A DNA stretch of 64,000 bases from JBBRQP01 sp038226175 (GCA_038226175.1 JBBRQP010000001.1:15192-79191), one strand, 5' to 3'. Numbered from the stretch's first letter, positions 35,043 through 44,401 are shown. The notes: generated by a model not told the origin, from the letters alone. A program made the numbers and translations.

Positions 35043-35180
35043 ATGTTGGTTAAAGAAGTGATTTTAGTATTGACGGCATTGTTTGTGCCCACAGTGTTTT
35101 ATTTTACGACCCGAGGCGGGTTTTATAACTCGGTACATTACACCGGTAACGGCTCCGCCCACGGCACGATTGAAGATTAG
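35043..35180 (+). CDS. 45-residue single-span membrane peptide
   Basis: AAGGTG lies six bases before the ATG. The peptide has an N-terminal hydrophobic span (VILVLTALFVPTVFYF) and a short polar tail with FYNSVHYTGNGSAHGTIED. It has the look of small thylakoid or plasma-membrane subunits in cyanobacteria, but I cannot assign it. The gene lies 29 bases before the next plus-strand gene and may lead that operon. Confidence 0.6.
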   Translation: MLVKEVILVLTALFVPTVFYFTTRGGFYNSVHYTGNGSAHGTIED

Positions 35181-35209
35181 TTTTCCTCTCCATTGCCCCT
35201 ACTTCAGAT

Positions 35210-36415
35210 ATGACCTCAGTGCATCGTCCTGCCCGCAATCGCCCTTTGGCGTGGGTGACAGTGTTTATCCTCGCCACCGGAGGTCTTGTGGCTGGCTGGT
35301 TTACTATTTTTCCGGAACCAACCCCCCAAGAACTCTCCCAAGTTACTGCCGCTCAAGTTGAATTAAAAACTTACTTTGCGGATTATGCCGCCCAACTCGA
35401 CACCTATCAAGCCGCGATTCAGAGTGGGAACGGCCCGGCGTTAGCACGAGCTGATCTGTTTATTACCAACCAACGCCAAGAACTCGCACCTTTGTTGGGA
35501 ACCTATCTCAAATTACTGGTGAAATTGCCCCGTGACCGTGAGCGGTTAATTAGTAAACTTAGTGACTTAGCCAATGATCAACGCTTTCAGTTTACCTATA
35601 CGTCCCTAGGCCGTGATGGAGCCTTGATTCAAGCGAGTGTCGCAGAAAATGAATTTGATACCCGCTACCTCACCCTTTGGCAAGAAGGCACCAATGTCTT
35701 AGCACTCAATAACTACGAAACCGAGTGGCAAGCGCAGATTACGAATGCCCGCCACTTACCTGGTTTTTTGATTATCAATGGTAAAACTCGCCAACTTGAA
35801 GACACTGCGCCTTTTTTGAAGATCTATCAGCAAATAGGACCTAATCTGCTCGATAAAACTTCTAAATATCTGCCTTTAGATATGCTTGAAGCCTTTGGTA
35901 GCAGTGAGTTTATTGGGCAAACTGCGAGCCTCAAGCTCGATACCCTCGCCCTTGATCCCGAACATATCATGGCAGCCTGTGATAGTTGTGGTCTGGTCAG
36001 CGAACGCTCGCTCTGGCAATGGACGGCTAAGGGCTATCAGTTAGTTAATAAAGAAATCCTCAATGAAGCTGGTAATGCTCTGTACGCTGCCTTAGTGGCG
36101 CTGCTGCGTGGTGATCAAGCCCCTGCTTGGACCACACCCTTCCTCTCATCGCCTGCCAAACAGCTCATGCGCGAGTTTCCGAGGGTCAACCTCAAACCTT
36201 ATGCCGAAGTGGAACGCGGTTTTGTGGTTTCGACCGGTGATGCTTGGCAAGGCAAGGGTTTTCAGTACACCATTGATGGCCCAGTCAAACTTAAAGTATT
36301 TGTCAATCAAAATGCTCAAGGGCAATGGCAAGTGCTCAACCTCAGTGACCTCAAACTTCAAGCTCCGGGCTGGTCAAACTCCTACGTGCGGGAGCCGGAA
36401 GTTGTAGCAGGTTGA
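35210..36415 (+). CDS. membrane-anchored hypothetical protein
   Basis: 401 residues. One N-terminal span (LAWVTVFILATGGLVAGWF, about 13-31) follows a basic, Pro/Arg-rich start, so the body is likely periplasmic. It has an alpha-helical first part (residues 45-130) and a mixed alpha/beta rest with two Cys in ACDSCGLVSERSLWQW (about 260). The last about 130 residues may form a lipocalin-like or NTF2-like beta unit (GFQYTIDGPVKLKVFVNQN). I do not recognise the family. Its stop overlaps the glycosyltransferase start, which suggests coupled expression. Confidence 0.65.
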   Translation: MTSVHRPARNRPLAWVTVFILATGGLVAGWFTIFPEPTPQELSQVTAAQVELKTYFADYAAQLDTYQAAIQSGNGPALARADLFITNQRQELAPLLGTYLKLLVKLPRDRERLISKLSDLANDQRFQFTYTSLGRDGALIQASVAENEFDTRYLTLWQEGTNVLALNNYETEWQAQITNARHLPGFLIINGKTRQLEDTAPFLKIYQQIGPNLLDKTSKYLPLDMLEAFGSSEFIGQTASLKLDTLALDPEHIMAACDSCGLVSERSLWQWTAKGYQLVNKEILNEAGNALYAALVALLRGDQAPAWTTPFLSSPAKQLMREFPRVNLKPYAEVERGFVVSTGDAWQGKGFQYTIDGPVKLKVFVNQNAQGQWQVLNLSDLKLQAPGWSNSYVREPEVVAG

Positions 36416-37458
36416 TGCGTTTACTTTTCAATGGCAGTTATCTTCAGCTTCCTCAAACTGGGATTGCGACCTATTGCCGTAATTTATTGCATCATTGGCA
36501 ATACCTCGCACCGGATATGGTCGCCTATTTACCGCAAGGCTGGCAGGGTTGTGAACCCTATCAACCGATCCCACCAACTAATCATCTGACCCGTCTACTT
36601 TGGAATCAAAGCCATTGGTTACGTCATGCCCAGGTAGGCGATGTGATTTTTCATCCAGTACCCGAGAGTGGTTGGAGTTATTTACCGCAGGTTACGATGG
36701 CCCATGATGTGATTCCTTTAGTCTATCCACAGTGGTATCCCAAAAAAAAGGCTTACTTTCAATACTGGGTGCCTTTATCCCTCAGGTCTTCTCAGCATAT
36801 TATTTGTAATTCTCAACAAACTAAACGTGATTTAATCAAATATTATCAACTTGATCCCGAAAAAATTACAGTTATTCCCCTAGCCTATGATCACAGTCAT
36901 TTTTCGCCGGGAGTTATTGATAGTTTACCCCGGCCTTATTTACTCTATGTGGGCGCGCATGAACCCCACAAAAACTTGAAGACCCTGATTACAGCCTTTG
37001 GGCAACTGAGTCGGGAGTGGGAGGGGGAATTATGGCTCGGTGGGCGCTTTGACCCGCGTTATACCCCAGAGCTTCAGGCTCTTGCCGCCCCTTTGGGTAC
37101 GCGGGTCAGGTGGCTTGATTATGTTAGTTATGAGCAGTTGCCGAGTTTGTATCAAAGGGCAAAAGCTTTTATTTACCCGAGTTTGTATGAAGGATTTGGC
37201 TTGCCACTGCTTGAAGCAATGGCTTGTGGGACAGCGGTCATTAGTGCCAATAGTACGTCTTTGCCCGAAGTCGGTGGTAAAGCGGTGGCTTATTTTGAGC
37301 CGCTTTCGGTAGCCGATTTAGTGAGCGTTATCCAAAAGGTACTAGGTGATAGCAGCTATTGTCATCACTTAGAACAACAGGGGTTAGTGCAGGCACAAAC
37401 CTTTGATTGGGCTGTCACCGCTGCAAAAACCTTAGTTATCTGTCAGCAAATTGGCTGA
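36415..37458 (+). CDS. glycosyltransferase family 4 protein
   Basis: 347 residues from ATG 36415, which overlaps the previous stop by one base. A GT-B fold is indicated by AHDVIPLVYPQWYP (about 100), the linker VIPLAYDHSHFSPG (about 161), YVGAHEPHKNLKTLI (about 181) and the donor-site E-x7-E motif YPSLYEGFGLPLLEAMACG (about 256). It would transfer a sugar from a nucleotide donor to a surface polysaccharide or lipid carrier. Neither donor nor acceptor can be told, and no polysaccharide cluster surrounds it. Confidence 0.93.
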   Translation: MRLLFNGSYLQLPQTGIATYCRNLLHHWQYLAPDMVAYLPQGWQGCEPYQPIPPTNHLTRLLWNQSHWLRHAQVGDVIFHPVPESGWSYLPQVTMAHDVIPLVYPQWYPKKKAYFQYWVPLSLRSSQHIICNSQQTKRDLIKYYQLDPEKITVIPLAYDHSHFSPGVIDSLPRPYLLYVGAHEPHKNLKTLITAFGQLSREWEGELWLGGRFDPRYTPELQALAAPLGTRVRWLDYVSYEQLPSLYQRAKAFIYPSLYEGFGLPLLEAMACGTAVISANSTSLPEVGGKAVAYFEPLSVADLVSVIQKVLGDSSYCHHLEQQGLVQAQTFDWAVTAAKTLVICQQIG

Positions 37459-37586
37459 AGTTTTAGGCCATTTACAGGGCTGTTTTGGCGGACACAGAAG
37501 GAGTATACGCCAAAGTAGTTCGGTGGGCTTGGTCTCAAGGACTTGACAAGACGTGCTAATAATGGGGAAGTCTCATCTGTTGCTTC

Positions 37587-39848
37587 ATGAGTAAGACCCT
37601 CGTTATTGTTGAATCCCCTGCCAAAGCCAAAACCATTAGTAAAATTTTGGGCAAAGGCTATATTGTCAAGGCCTCGGCAGGCCATGTACGCGATCTGCCG
37701 CAGAAAAAAATCGGTGTGGATGTCAATGATAATTTCCGCCCCGACTATGAAATCATTCCGCGCAAAGAAGATATTGTTAAAGAGCTGCATGACTCGGCAG
37801 AGGGTGCGACCACGGTCTATCTCGCGCCTGACCCGGATCGTGAAGGTGAAGCGATTGCTTGGCACTTATCTCAGCTATTAGATGTACCGCCCGAGCGGAT
37901 GAAGCGTATTGAATTTCATGAAATTACCCAAGATGCCGTGCGTCGAGCCGTGGCTAACCCGCGTCCCATTGACATCAATCGGGTTGATGCCCAGCAGGCG
38001 CGGCGGGTTTTAGACCGCTTAGTCGGCTACAAAATCTCACCTTTACTCTGGAAAAAAATTCAACGCGGACTCTCGGCAGGGCGCGTACAATCCGTAGCCC
38101 TGCGTTTAGTATGTGAGCGTGGTCAAGAAGTTGTGGCCTTTGTCAGCCACGAATATTGGACGTTTCAGGTACAGCTACACAAACAAACCCAGAAAAAACT
38201 CTTTAATGCCGAACTCGTCAAATGGGATAACAAAAAGGTTGAGCTTAATGTCCAAGCTGACGTGGCTCTAATTGAGCAAAATCTGACTGGGGCGACCTAT
38301 GTGGTGCAGTCTGTCAAAACTAAAGAGCGCAAAAAAGAACCCTCATCGCCCTTTATTACCTCGACCTTACAGCGTGAAGCAGCAGGAGCCTTAGGTTTTG
38401 CCGTCAAACGCACCATGAAAATCGCCCAAGAGCTTTATGAGGGCATTGAGCTAGGTAGCGAAGGGCCAGTCGGCTTGATTACCTACATGCGCACAGACTC
38501 GACTCGGGTTGCCCAAGAAGCGCAGGACACCGTGATTAGTTTTATTGAAACCAGTTACGGCAAAAAATATTTGCCAGCCCAAGTACGCAAAGGTAAAGCG
38601 GCTAAGGGCGGACAAGATGCCCACGAAGCCATTCGTCCGACTGATGTGCAGCGTTCACCCGATAGTCTCAAACCCCATCTCACTGCCGAACAATACAAAC
38701 TCTATCGCCTGATTTGGCAACGCTTTGTCGGTTCTCAGATGGCGGCACAAGTGCTTGCCACGCGCACTGTCGAGATTGAGGCCACGGGTCAGAAAAAAGG
38801 TCTTTTCCGCTGCTCGGATACCCAGACGATATTTGATGGCTATACCCGGGTTTACGAAGAGGCCAAAGAAGACGGAAGTAGCGACGATAGCCAAACCCTA
38901 CCGGAGATGACCCAAGCCGAAGTACTCGTCTTCCAGAGTTTTTTGCCCAAACAGCACTTTACTCAGCCGCCGCCCTATTACTCTGAGGCGACCCTGGTCA
39001 AAACCCTTGAAGAATTGGGCATCGGACGACCGAGTACCTACGCGCCGACGATTTCGACGATTGTCGACCGGGGCTATGTGGTCAAGGTCGTCAAGGCTCT
39101 GCAACCCACTCCCTTGGGGACGACGGTCAACGAACAGATGACCCAATATTTCCCGGATATTGTCGATACTGATTTCACAGCACAAATGGAGTCACAGCTC
39201 GATGCTATTGAACGCGGAGAACGCAGTTGGACACAGACCTTAGATGAGTTTTATCAACCCTTTCTCAAAACTCTTAACGCTGCCACTACGGAGATGGATC
39301 GCGTCTTAATCATCACCAATTATTTGTGTGAAGAATGTGGCTCACCGATGGCGCAAAAGTCCAGTAAGTATGGCAATTTCTTGGGCTGCTCGGGCTACCC
39401 GGCCTGTAAACACACCCATCCCTTGACCAAGGAAAATATTCCTGCGCCCAAAGAACGCCCAGTGCCCGGTGAGAGCTGTACCGAATGCGGTCACGAACCG
39501 ATGTTTGCCGTCTTTGGCCCCTATGGTGAATATCTCAAATGTCTGGAGTGTTCAGCGAAACGTCGTTTACTCAAAAAAACTGGGGTTACGTGTACCAAAT
39601 GCCATAAAGGTGACATTGTCGAGCGTAAATCTCGCTTTGGACGTATCTTTTATGGCTGTAGTACCTATCCTGTGTGTGACTTTTCGCTGTGGCAGCGGCC
39701 TCTAGCTAAACCCTGCCCCAAATGTGGTGCGATTGTGGTTTTTAAGCCGCGTAAACGCACCGAAGATATTGCCCAGTGTACCCAATGTGATTTCATCGAA
39801 AATGCCGATGAATTTTTGGAAGAAGCCGCCACCCTACAACCAGTTTGA
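37587..39848 (+). CDS. topA: DNA topoisomerase I
   Basis: 753 residues. The Toprim domain has IVESPAKAKTI (residue 6) and PDPDREGEAIAWHL (about 72). The catalytic Tyr is in GLITYMRTDSTRV (about 298). LEELGIGRPSTYAPTI falls at about 471. The C-terminal region carries four Cys4 zinc ribbons, beginning with CEECGSPMAQK (about 579) and ending with CPKCGAIVVF and CTQCDF. The enzyme relaxes negative supercoils. The gene stands alone, preceded by a TTGACA box of uncertain role at 37543. Confidence 0.97.
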   Translation: MSKTLVIVESPAKAKTISKILGKGYIVKASAGHVRDLPQKKIGVDVNDNFRPDYEIIPRKEDIVKELHDSAEGATTVYLAPDPDREGEAIAWHLSQLLDVPPERMKRIEFHEITQDAVRRAVANPRPIDINRVDAQQARRVLDRLVGYKISPLLWKKIQRGLSAGRVQSVALRLVCERGQEVVAFVSHEYWTFQVQLHKQTQKKLFNAELVKWDNKKVELNVQADVALIEQNLTGATYVVQSVKTKERKKEPSSPFITSTLQREAAGALGFAVKRTMKIAQELYEGIELGSEGPVGLITYMRTDSTRVAQEAQDTVISFIETSYGKKYLPAQVRKGKAAKGGQDAHEAIRPTDVQRSPDSLKPHLTAEQYKLYRLIWQRFVGSQMAAQVLATRTVEIEATGQKKGLFRCSDTQTIFDGYTRVYEEAKEDGSSDDSQTLPEMTQAEVLVFQSFLPKQHFTQPPPYYSEATLVKTLEELGIGRPSTYAPTISTIVDRGYVVKVVKALQPTPLGTTVNEQMTQYFPDIVDTDFTAQMESQLDAIERGERSWTQTLDEFYQPFLKTLNAATTEMDRVLIITNYLCEECGSPMAQKSSKYGNFLGCSGYPACKHTHPLTKENIPAPKERPVPGESCTECGHEPMFAVFGPYGEYLKCLECSAKRRLLKKTGVTCTKCHKGDIVERKSRFGRIFYGCSTYPVCDFSLWQRPLAKPCPKCGAIVVFKPRKRTEDIAQCTQCDFIENADEFLEEAATLQPV

Positions 39849-39921
39849 ACTAGGGCAATGGGTTTTTGAGTCTGAGTAGTCGGTTCTATAATCAGAGTAG
39901 CTGCCTGGAAAATTATCTCCC

Positions 39922-40674
39922 ATGAACAATCTCTGGCTGAGTGCAGGATTGACCCTAGTCCTAAACCTGATGATGGCTCCAGCTTGGGGATTACCGACGC
40001 TTGATGCCTACGCGCTACCAAAAAAAACCGTACCTCCCAAAGTAACGCCCACTAAACCAGGGGCAAAAGATCTTTTACCCAATCTTGATAATTATGCTGT
40101 AGATAATAGTCATGACCCTGATAGTTTTGATCACGAACAATTACTGACGGGTATGAGTACCTTTCAGGTGCTAGGCAATCAATCTTTGCTGCTGAGTCCC
40201 GGTGTGACCACAACGATTCCTGTCTCGGGTCAATTTAATGGTCGTCGCCTCACTAATGCTAAACTCGTTGGTTATTTTATTAGCGAAAATGCAGCATCTG
40301 GACGGTTTATTTTGACCCGATTACTCAGCCCAGGACGCGCCTACTTGGTCGAAGGTGAAACTGATTTACTCCCAGCTCGCGTCGAAGACCTAGCGAGTAT
40401 CGGCAATGATCCAGCAAGGTCTTCGCGTAATCGTTATCAACAAACCGCTGATTTAATCAATGCGACCAATTATTTGATTGGGCATTTAGGTTACTACAAT
40501 CCCTATTACAGTCAAGCCGTTGAGGCTAATCCCTTCGCTCGGGCGACCCAACGGTCACAATCAAAAGCGATCTATCAAGAATTACAACGCCGTCAACAAC
40601 AAGGTCAAACCGTCCTCATTAGTGAGGTACAACCCGGTCAGAGCTTGCGGGTTACCTTCACGAGCGTGCGATGA
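39922..40674 (+). CDS. secreted hypothetical protein
   Basis: 250 residues with a Sec signal peptide (cleavage near PAWGLP, about residue 24), then a Pro/Lys/Thr-rich linker (about 30-50) and an Asp-rich patch (NSHDPDSFDHEQ). The body has VLGNQSLLLSPGVTTTIPVSGQ and a Gln/Arg-rich helix near the end (AIYQELQRRQQQGQ). No family recognised. It is coupled to the next gene by a four-base overlap (ATGA). Confidence 0.65.
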   Translation: MNNLWLSAGLTLVLNLMMAPAWGLPTLDAYALPKKTVPPKVTPTKPGAKDLLPNLDNYAVDNSHDPDSFDHEQLLTGMSTFQVLGNQSLLLSPGVTTTIPVSGQFNGRRLTNAKLVGYFISENAASGRFILTRLLSPGRAYLVEGETDLLPARVEDLASIGNDPARSSRNRYQQTADLINATNYLIGHLGYYNPYYSQAVEANPFARATQRSQSKAIYQELQRRQQQGQTVLISEVQPGQSLRVTFTSVR

Positions 40675-41237
40675 ATCGGTTGTATCACCACTCTGTCAAG
40701 TCATTTGCACTCACCGGATTAGTGGGTATTCCTGAAGACGTGCTTGCCCAACAAATTACTGAGTATGAAGTTTGTGTGCGCCGTGTCAATGAGCAAAATC
40801 TTCACTTACGAGAGCTGTTAATAGCTGACCAAGCCCACTCTGAGCTATTCCAAGAGCTTAAACAGGCCGTAACGCGAGATTATCAACAGCTACACCTCTA
40901 TGAACTGCACCTCGAAAACCTGCGTGCTCAGGGTGGTGAATTGCCCTCCGCCTCACCACTATTTGCGATGATTGTGGACAGCTTTGGTGCCTATGCTACT
41001 TGGGAGCGTGAGTTTTTGGCAATCAGCCGTTGGTCAGAAAGTGCTTGGGTCATACTTGCTCAGGATATGCGCCATGGTGTTGTCGGTAATTATGGGGTAG
41101 TTGATGCCCTAATACCTGTGGGTTTGGCTGGGCTTTTGGTGCTAAAGCTCGGCAATGGCATCCCTGCCGAAACTTTTTTGAGCCAAATTCATTGGGCTCT
41201 TTGTGCTAATCGTCTAGTTCTAAAAGAGCGTTTATAA
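40671..41237 (+). CDS. hypothetical protein coupled to a secreted protein
   Basis: 188 residues, mainly helical. The N-terminal half is rich in Gln, Glu and Leu (LHLRELLIADQAHSELFQEL); the C-terminal half is more hydrophobic (DALIPVGLAGLLVLKLG), perhaps a membrane-associated or buried helix. There is no signal peptide. The ATG overlaps the preceding stop, so the two are made together. It ends 37 bases before ndhK and might be cotranscribed with it. Function unknown. Confidence 0.6.
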   Translation: MNRLYHHSVKSFALTGLVGIPEDVLAQQITEYEVCVRRVNEQNLHLRELLIADQAHSELFQELKQAVTRDYQQLHLYELHLENLRAQGGELPSASPLFAMIVDSFGAYATWEREFLAISRWSESAWVILAQDMRHGVVGNYGVVDALIPVGLAGLLVLKLGNGIPAETFLSQIHWALCANRLVLKERL

Positions 41238-41274
41238 TGGCGAGAGCAAGTCTAAGTTAAATTAAGGAACTGCG

Positions 41275-41970
41275 ATGGATGTCACGAAACTGATCAACCC
41301 GCCCCAACGCCCAGAAGTGACTGCCGATATTTCTGAGAGTGTGATTTTGACCAGTGTCAATGATTTATATAACTGGGCAAGGCTCTCCAGTGTTTGGCCA
41401 TTACTATACGGCACAGCCTGTTGCTTTATCGAATTTGCAGCTCTACTTGGTTCGCGGTTTGACTTTGACCGCATTGGTCTGGTTCCTCGGGCTACCCCGC
41501 GCCAAGCTGATTTATTGATTACAGCGGGTACGGTCAATATGAAAATGGCGCCAGCTCTGATTAATCTCTACGAACAAATGGCCGAACCTAAATACGTAAT
41601 TGCGATGGGTGCCTGTACGATTACAGGCGGTATGTTCTCGACTGACTCTTATTGCACCGTGCGTGGCGTCGATAAGCTGATACCCGTTGATGTTTATATT
41701 CCCGGCTGCCCGCCCCGCCCAGAGGCGATCATTGATGCGATTGTTAAGCTGCGCAAAAAAATTGGTAATGAAGATTTCCGCGAGCGTTATCCAATTATCC
41801 AAAAATCTCATCGCTACTATATGGCCTCGCACCAAATGAAGGTGGTTCCCGATATTTTGACCGGGGTTTATCTAGAATCGGCAAGCCGTCAAGCACCACC
41901 GCTTGCTCTTACCGAAACTACAGCACTACCATTACCTACTTTGAAGGTCAGCGAAACCGAAAAAGCCTAG
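41275..41970 (+). CDS. ndhK: NAD(P)H-quinone oxidoreductase subunit K (NDH-1)
   Basis: 231 residues; the NuoB/NdhK core includes the cysteines that hold cluster N2: TACCFIEFAA (about residue 44), MGACTITGG (about 109) and PGCPPRPEAI (about 141). The C-terminal about 60 residues are an extension usual in cyanobacterial NdhK. The subunit is at the junction of the peripheral and membrane arms and passes electrons to plastoquinone. In most cyanobacteria it lies in an ndhC-K-J operon, but neither ndhC nor ndhJ is next to it here. AAGGAAC precedes the ATG. Confidence 0.97.
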   Translation: MDVTKLINPPQRPEVTADISESVILTSVNDLYNWARLSSVWPLLYGTACCFIEFAALLGSRFDFDRIGLVPRATPRQADLLITAGTVNMKMAPALINLYEQMAEPKYVIAMGACTITGGMFSTDSYCTVRGVDKLIPVDVYIPGCPPRPEAIIDAIVKLRKKIGNEDFRERYPIIQKSHRYYMASHQMKVVPDILTGVYLESASRQAPPLALTETTALPLPTLKVSETEKA

Positions 41971-41984
41971 ATTTTGTACAAAAA

Positions 41985-42031
41985 AAAAGCTACTACGCCT
42001 CCAACCAAAACCCCACCACGTAGCAGCTTTT
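41985..42031 (+). terminator. intrinsic terminator of ndhK
   Basis: AAAAGCTACTACG (41985-41997) pairs with CGTAGCAGCTTTT (42019-42031) with one mismatch, 15 bases after the ndhK stop. The adenine-rich 5' side and four T on the 3' side fit a possibly bidirectional terminator. Confidence 0.7.
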
Positions 42032-42249
42032 AGCCATCTGTGTCTCTCACGGAGGTAGCTTAAAACCTTACCTAAGCAGTAAAGTCGATTAACCTCTTGG
42101 CATTGATTATCACTGAAAAGTCAAACATTTGACTATCGTTGATTTTACCTATTTGGATCTACGTAGAGCCTAGTGTAGCTACCCTAAACGCCATGCAGGA
42201 TAGACACTATATCCAAATCTAACTAGGATGGTACCCTACGTAATCATAC

Positions 42250-42663
42250 TTACAAAAGAATCATCTTAATCTGTAGCAAGCTATAGAAGCATCCAGCTAA
42301 TAACAAATGATTACCAGTCCAAGCTAAAATATGCTCTGGTGCCTCAGGAGATCTGAGGTGGCGGGCAATCAACCACCAACTTAAACCAATCCAGCCAATC
42401 GTCAACGCTAAGGTTGGTCTATCTAAAATACCTGCTAAATCAAAATAATTGGCGGCCAGACTCATATACAAAATCGTCAAGATAATACTCAAGGTCGTGA
42501 AATAGTCTTCGGCAGGTAGTAGCCCCATGCCATGGATAATTCGTCCATCAAAATATTTAACCATGCCACCGAGCGTGATCACAGCAAAGGTACACACTAG
42601 GCCATCCATACCCCATACTCCCGATAGGTATTTATCGCTATTGTAACCCTTGTTTTTGACCAT
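42250..42663 (-). CDS. four-span membrane protein of unknown function
   Basis: 137 residues with about four hydrophobic spans: GLVCTFAVITLGGMV, YFTTLSIILTILYMSLAANYF, ALTIGWIGLSWWLIA and HLLLAGCFYSLLQIKMIL. The first loop (KYFDGRIIHGMGLLPAEDY) is short and polar. No known family. Its ATG is 2 bases after the yidD stop, so it is in the same transcript. An envelope role is possible but unproven. Confidence 0.65.
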   Translation of the reverse strand: MVKNKGYNSDKYLSGVWGMDGLVCTFAVITLGGMVKYFDGRIIHGMGLLPAEDYFTTLSIILTILYMSLAANYFDLAGILDRPTLALTIGWIGLSWWLIARHLRSPEAPEHILAWTGNHLLLAGCFYSLLQIKMILL

Positions 42664-42665
42664 CT

Positions 42666-42911
42666 CTAGGACTTATGCATCCAAGGCCAAGAAAATGTAA
42701 GCGGTACAGGGTCAAATCCACCCGGATAACCAGGATGACACCGACAAATTCGTAGGGTTCCCAAATAGAGTCCACGTCCAGAACCATGACGGTGAATTGC
42801 CTCAAGGGTGTACTGAGAGCAGGTCGGGTAATAACGACAATGCGCCCCTAATAAGGGTGAGATTCCTAACTGATAAGCCCGAATTAAGGTGAGTAAGATG
42901 GGTTTGAACAT
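42666..42911 (-). CDS. yidD: membrane protein insertion efficiency factor YidD
   Basis: 81 residues with the compact YidD signature: an N-terminal amphipathic helix (LLTLIRAYQLGISPLLG), the Cys motif RYYPTCSQYTLEAI, and CRCHPGYPGGFDPVP. YidD assists YidC in inserting inner-membrane proteins. yidC, rnpA and rpmH are not adjacent, although these often form a cluster. The short downstream gene is cotranscribed. Confidence 0.95.
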   Translation of the reverse strand: MFKPILLTLIRAYQLGISPLLGAHCRYYPTCSQYTLEAIHRHGSGRGLYLGTLRICRCHPGYPGGFDPVPLTFSWPWMHKS

Positions 42912-42973
42912 GGCAGGCTACAGGGCAATGGTAAACTACGTAACGAAGACTTCTAGTCTAGCGGGTAATAGTT

Positions 42974-43807
42974 GTGACATGGCTGACCGACGTTTTTACT
43001 CCCACCAAGCCTGTAATTGGGGTTGTGCATCTTTTGCCATTGCCAGGTTCATCACGTTGGGGCGGCTCACTTGAGCTAGTACTAGCACGTGCCGAACAGG
43101 AGGCAACGGCCTTAGCCACCGGCGGTGTTGATGGCATCATGGTCGAAAATTTTCATGATACGCCTTTTACAAAAGGTAGCGTTGACCCAGCGGTGATCGC
43201 TGCGATGAGTTTGGCCGTCAAGCGAATTAAGCAACTGGTGCATGTGCCAATTGGGATCAATGTGCTGCGTAATGATGCTCACAGCGCCTTGGCTATTGCT
43301 TGTTGTACCGAAGCGAACTTTATTCGGGTCAATATCCTGACTGGTGTGACCGTGACCGATCAGGGAATTATCGAAGGCTGTGCCTACGAATTATTGCGTT
43401 ACCGACGTCAACTTGGCAGTACAGTCAAGATCCTAGCTGATGTTTGGGTTAAGCATGGCAATCCTTTAGCACCAGTTAGTTTTTTGCAACAAGCTCAGGA
43501 AACCGTTGAACGTGGACTCGCGGATGGTCTGATTATTTCTGGTACGATGACCGGTCATGCTCCGGCTGTCGGTGATTTGCAAGCTGTACAGAAGCTAGGG
43601 GTGCCAGTGCTGATCGGTTCTGGGGCGACTGCCGAAAATGTACACCAGTTGTTACCTTGGTGTGATGGCGTAATTGTTGCCAGTTCTCTCAAACGTAATG
43701 GGCAACTTAGTCAAACTATTGATCCAATCCGGGTGCAAAACTTTATGGAAACTGTCGGTCATTTGACACGTCCGGTCATTGAAAAAACAGAGCCTCGCCT
43801 AAGCTGA
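42974..43807 (+). CDS. btpA: photosystem I biogenesis protein BtpA
   Basis: 277 residues from the GTG at 42974. A TIM-barrel-like BtpA/SgcQ protein with VIGVVHLLPLPGSSR (about residue 14), DGIMVENFHDTPF (about 53), VPIGINVLRNDA (about 90) and GLIISGTMTGHAP (about 178). In Synechocystis BtpA stabilises the PsaA/PsaB reaction-centre proteins at low temperature and associates with thylakoids. The barrel resembles enzymes but no reaction is known. It diverges from yidD. Confidence 0.93.
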   Translation: MTWLTDVFTPTKPVIGVVHLLPLPGSSRWGGSLELVLARAEQEATALATGGVDGIMVENFHDTPFTKGSVDPAVIAAMSLAVKRIKQLVHVPIGINVLRNDAHSALAIACCTEANFIRVNILTGVTVTDQGIIEGCAYELLRYRRQLGSTVKILADVWVKHGNPLAPVSFLQQAQETVERGLADGLIISGTMTGHAPAVGDLQAVQKLGVPVLIGSGATAENVHQLLPWCDGVIVASSLKRNGQLSQTIDPIRVQNFMETVGHLTRPVIEKTEPRLS

Positions 43808-43840
43808 AACCCTGTTCTTTTGATAACTATGATCGCACTA

Positions 43841-44401
43841 TTAGACAGTTTGTTTTTTGCGGCGACCCAAGGCCAAACCACCTAAACTGAGGAGTGCCAA
43901 ACCAGCCATAGAGGTCGGCTCGGGTACAGCGGTGATAACACGGATTTGATCCGTATTGGTGCCAGCTTTCAAAGTAAAGGTCAAGGTATTACCGACAAAA
44001 CTAAAGGTATTGCTAGTTTCGAGACCTGCTGCAAAGGAAGTATTGTAGCTGACAGAGCTTAGGCCAGTTACAGCTGCACTTTGATTTAATAAAGGCTGCG
44101 TATCAGCAATACCTAAAATCGCGGTGTCAAAGGTGATGCTACCGGAAATAGCTGTACCAGGCGTAACAGGGTCAAAACTAAGAAAATAGCTGTTGACACT
44201 GGTGGAACCAACCGTAACGCCCTGCTGCTCAGCAAAAGCAAAAGCTGTGGTGTCACTCTCAAGACTACCTGCAGTCACAGAAACTGGGGGAACAGGCAAA
44301 ACGGTAATGCTGGTGCTGCCTAAGATCGCTGCCGAGGTGGGCAAAGTTGATATGATCACTAGGGCTGAAATTAGTCCGGCAACTGGGATCAGATGCTTCA
44401 T
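43841..44401 (-). CDS. PEP-CTERM sorting-signal protein
   Basis: 186 residues: a Sec signal peptide (cleavage near TSAAI, about residue 25), a Ser/Thr-rich beta body with few charges, and a C-terminal PEP-CTERM signal made of VPEPTSM, a hydrophobic span (GLALLSLGGLALG) and RRKK. Such proteins are processed by an exosortase and released to the cell surface or biofilm matrix. No exosortase gene is in the window. The body has no recognised domain. Confidence 0.9.
   Translation of the reverse strand: MKHLIPVAGLISALVIISTLPTSAAILGSTSITVLPVPPVSVTAGSLESDTTAFAFAEQQGVTVGSTSVNSYFLSFDPVTPGTAISGSITFDTAILGIADTQPLLNQSAAVTGLSSVSYNTSFAAGLETSNTFSFVGNTLTFTLKAGTNTDQIRVITAVPEPTSMAGLALLSLGGLALGRRKKQTV

Noticed and set aside
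37543..37571. Promoter with TTGACA before topA
   Set aside because: A TTGACA box is present at 37543, but no acceptable -10 lies 16-18 bases downstream, so it is not listed as a promoter.
37443..37865. 140-codon minus-strand frame
   Set aside because: It overlaps the 5' end of topA, including its Toprim motif, and has no ribosome site.
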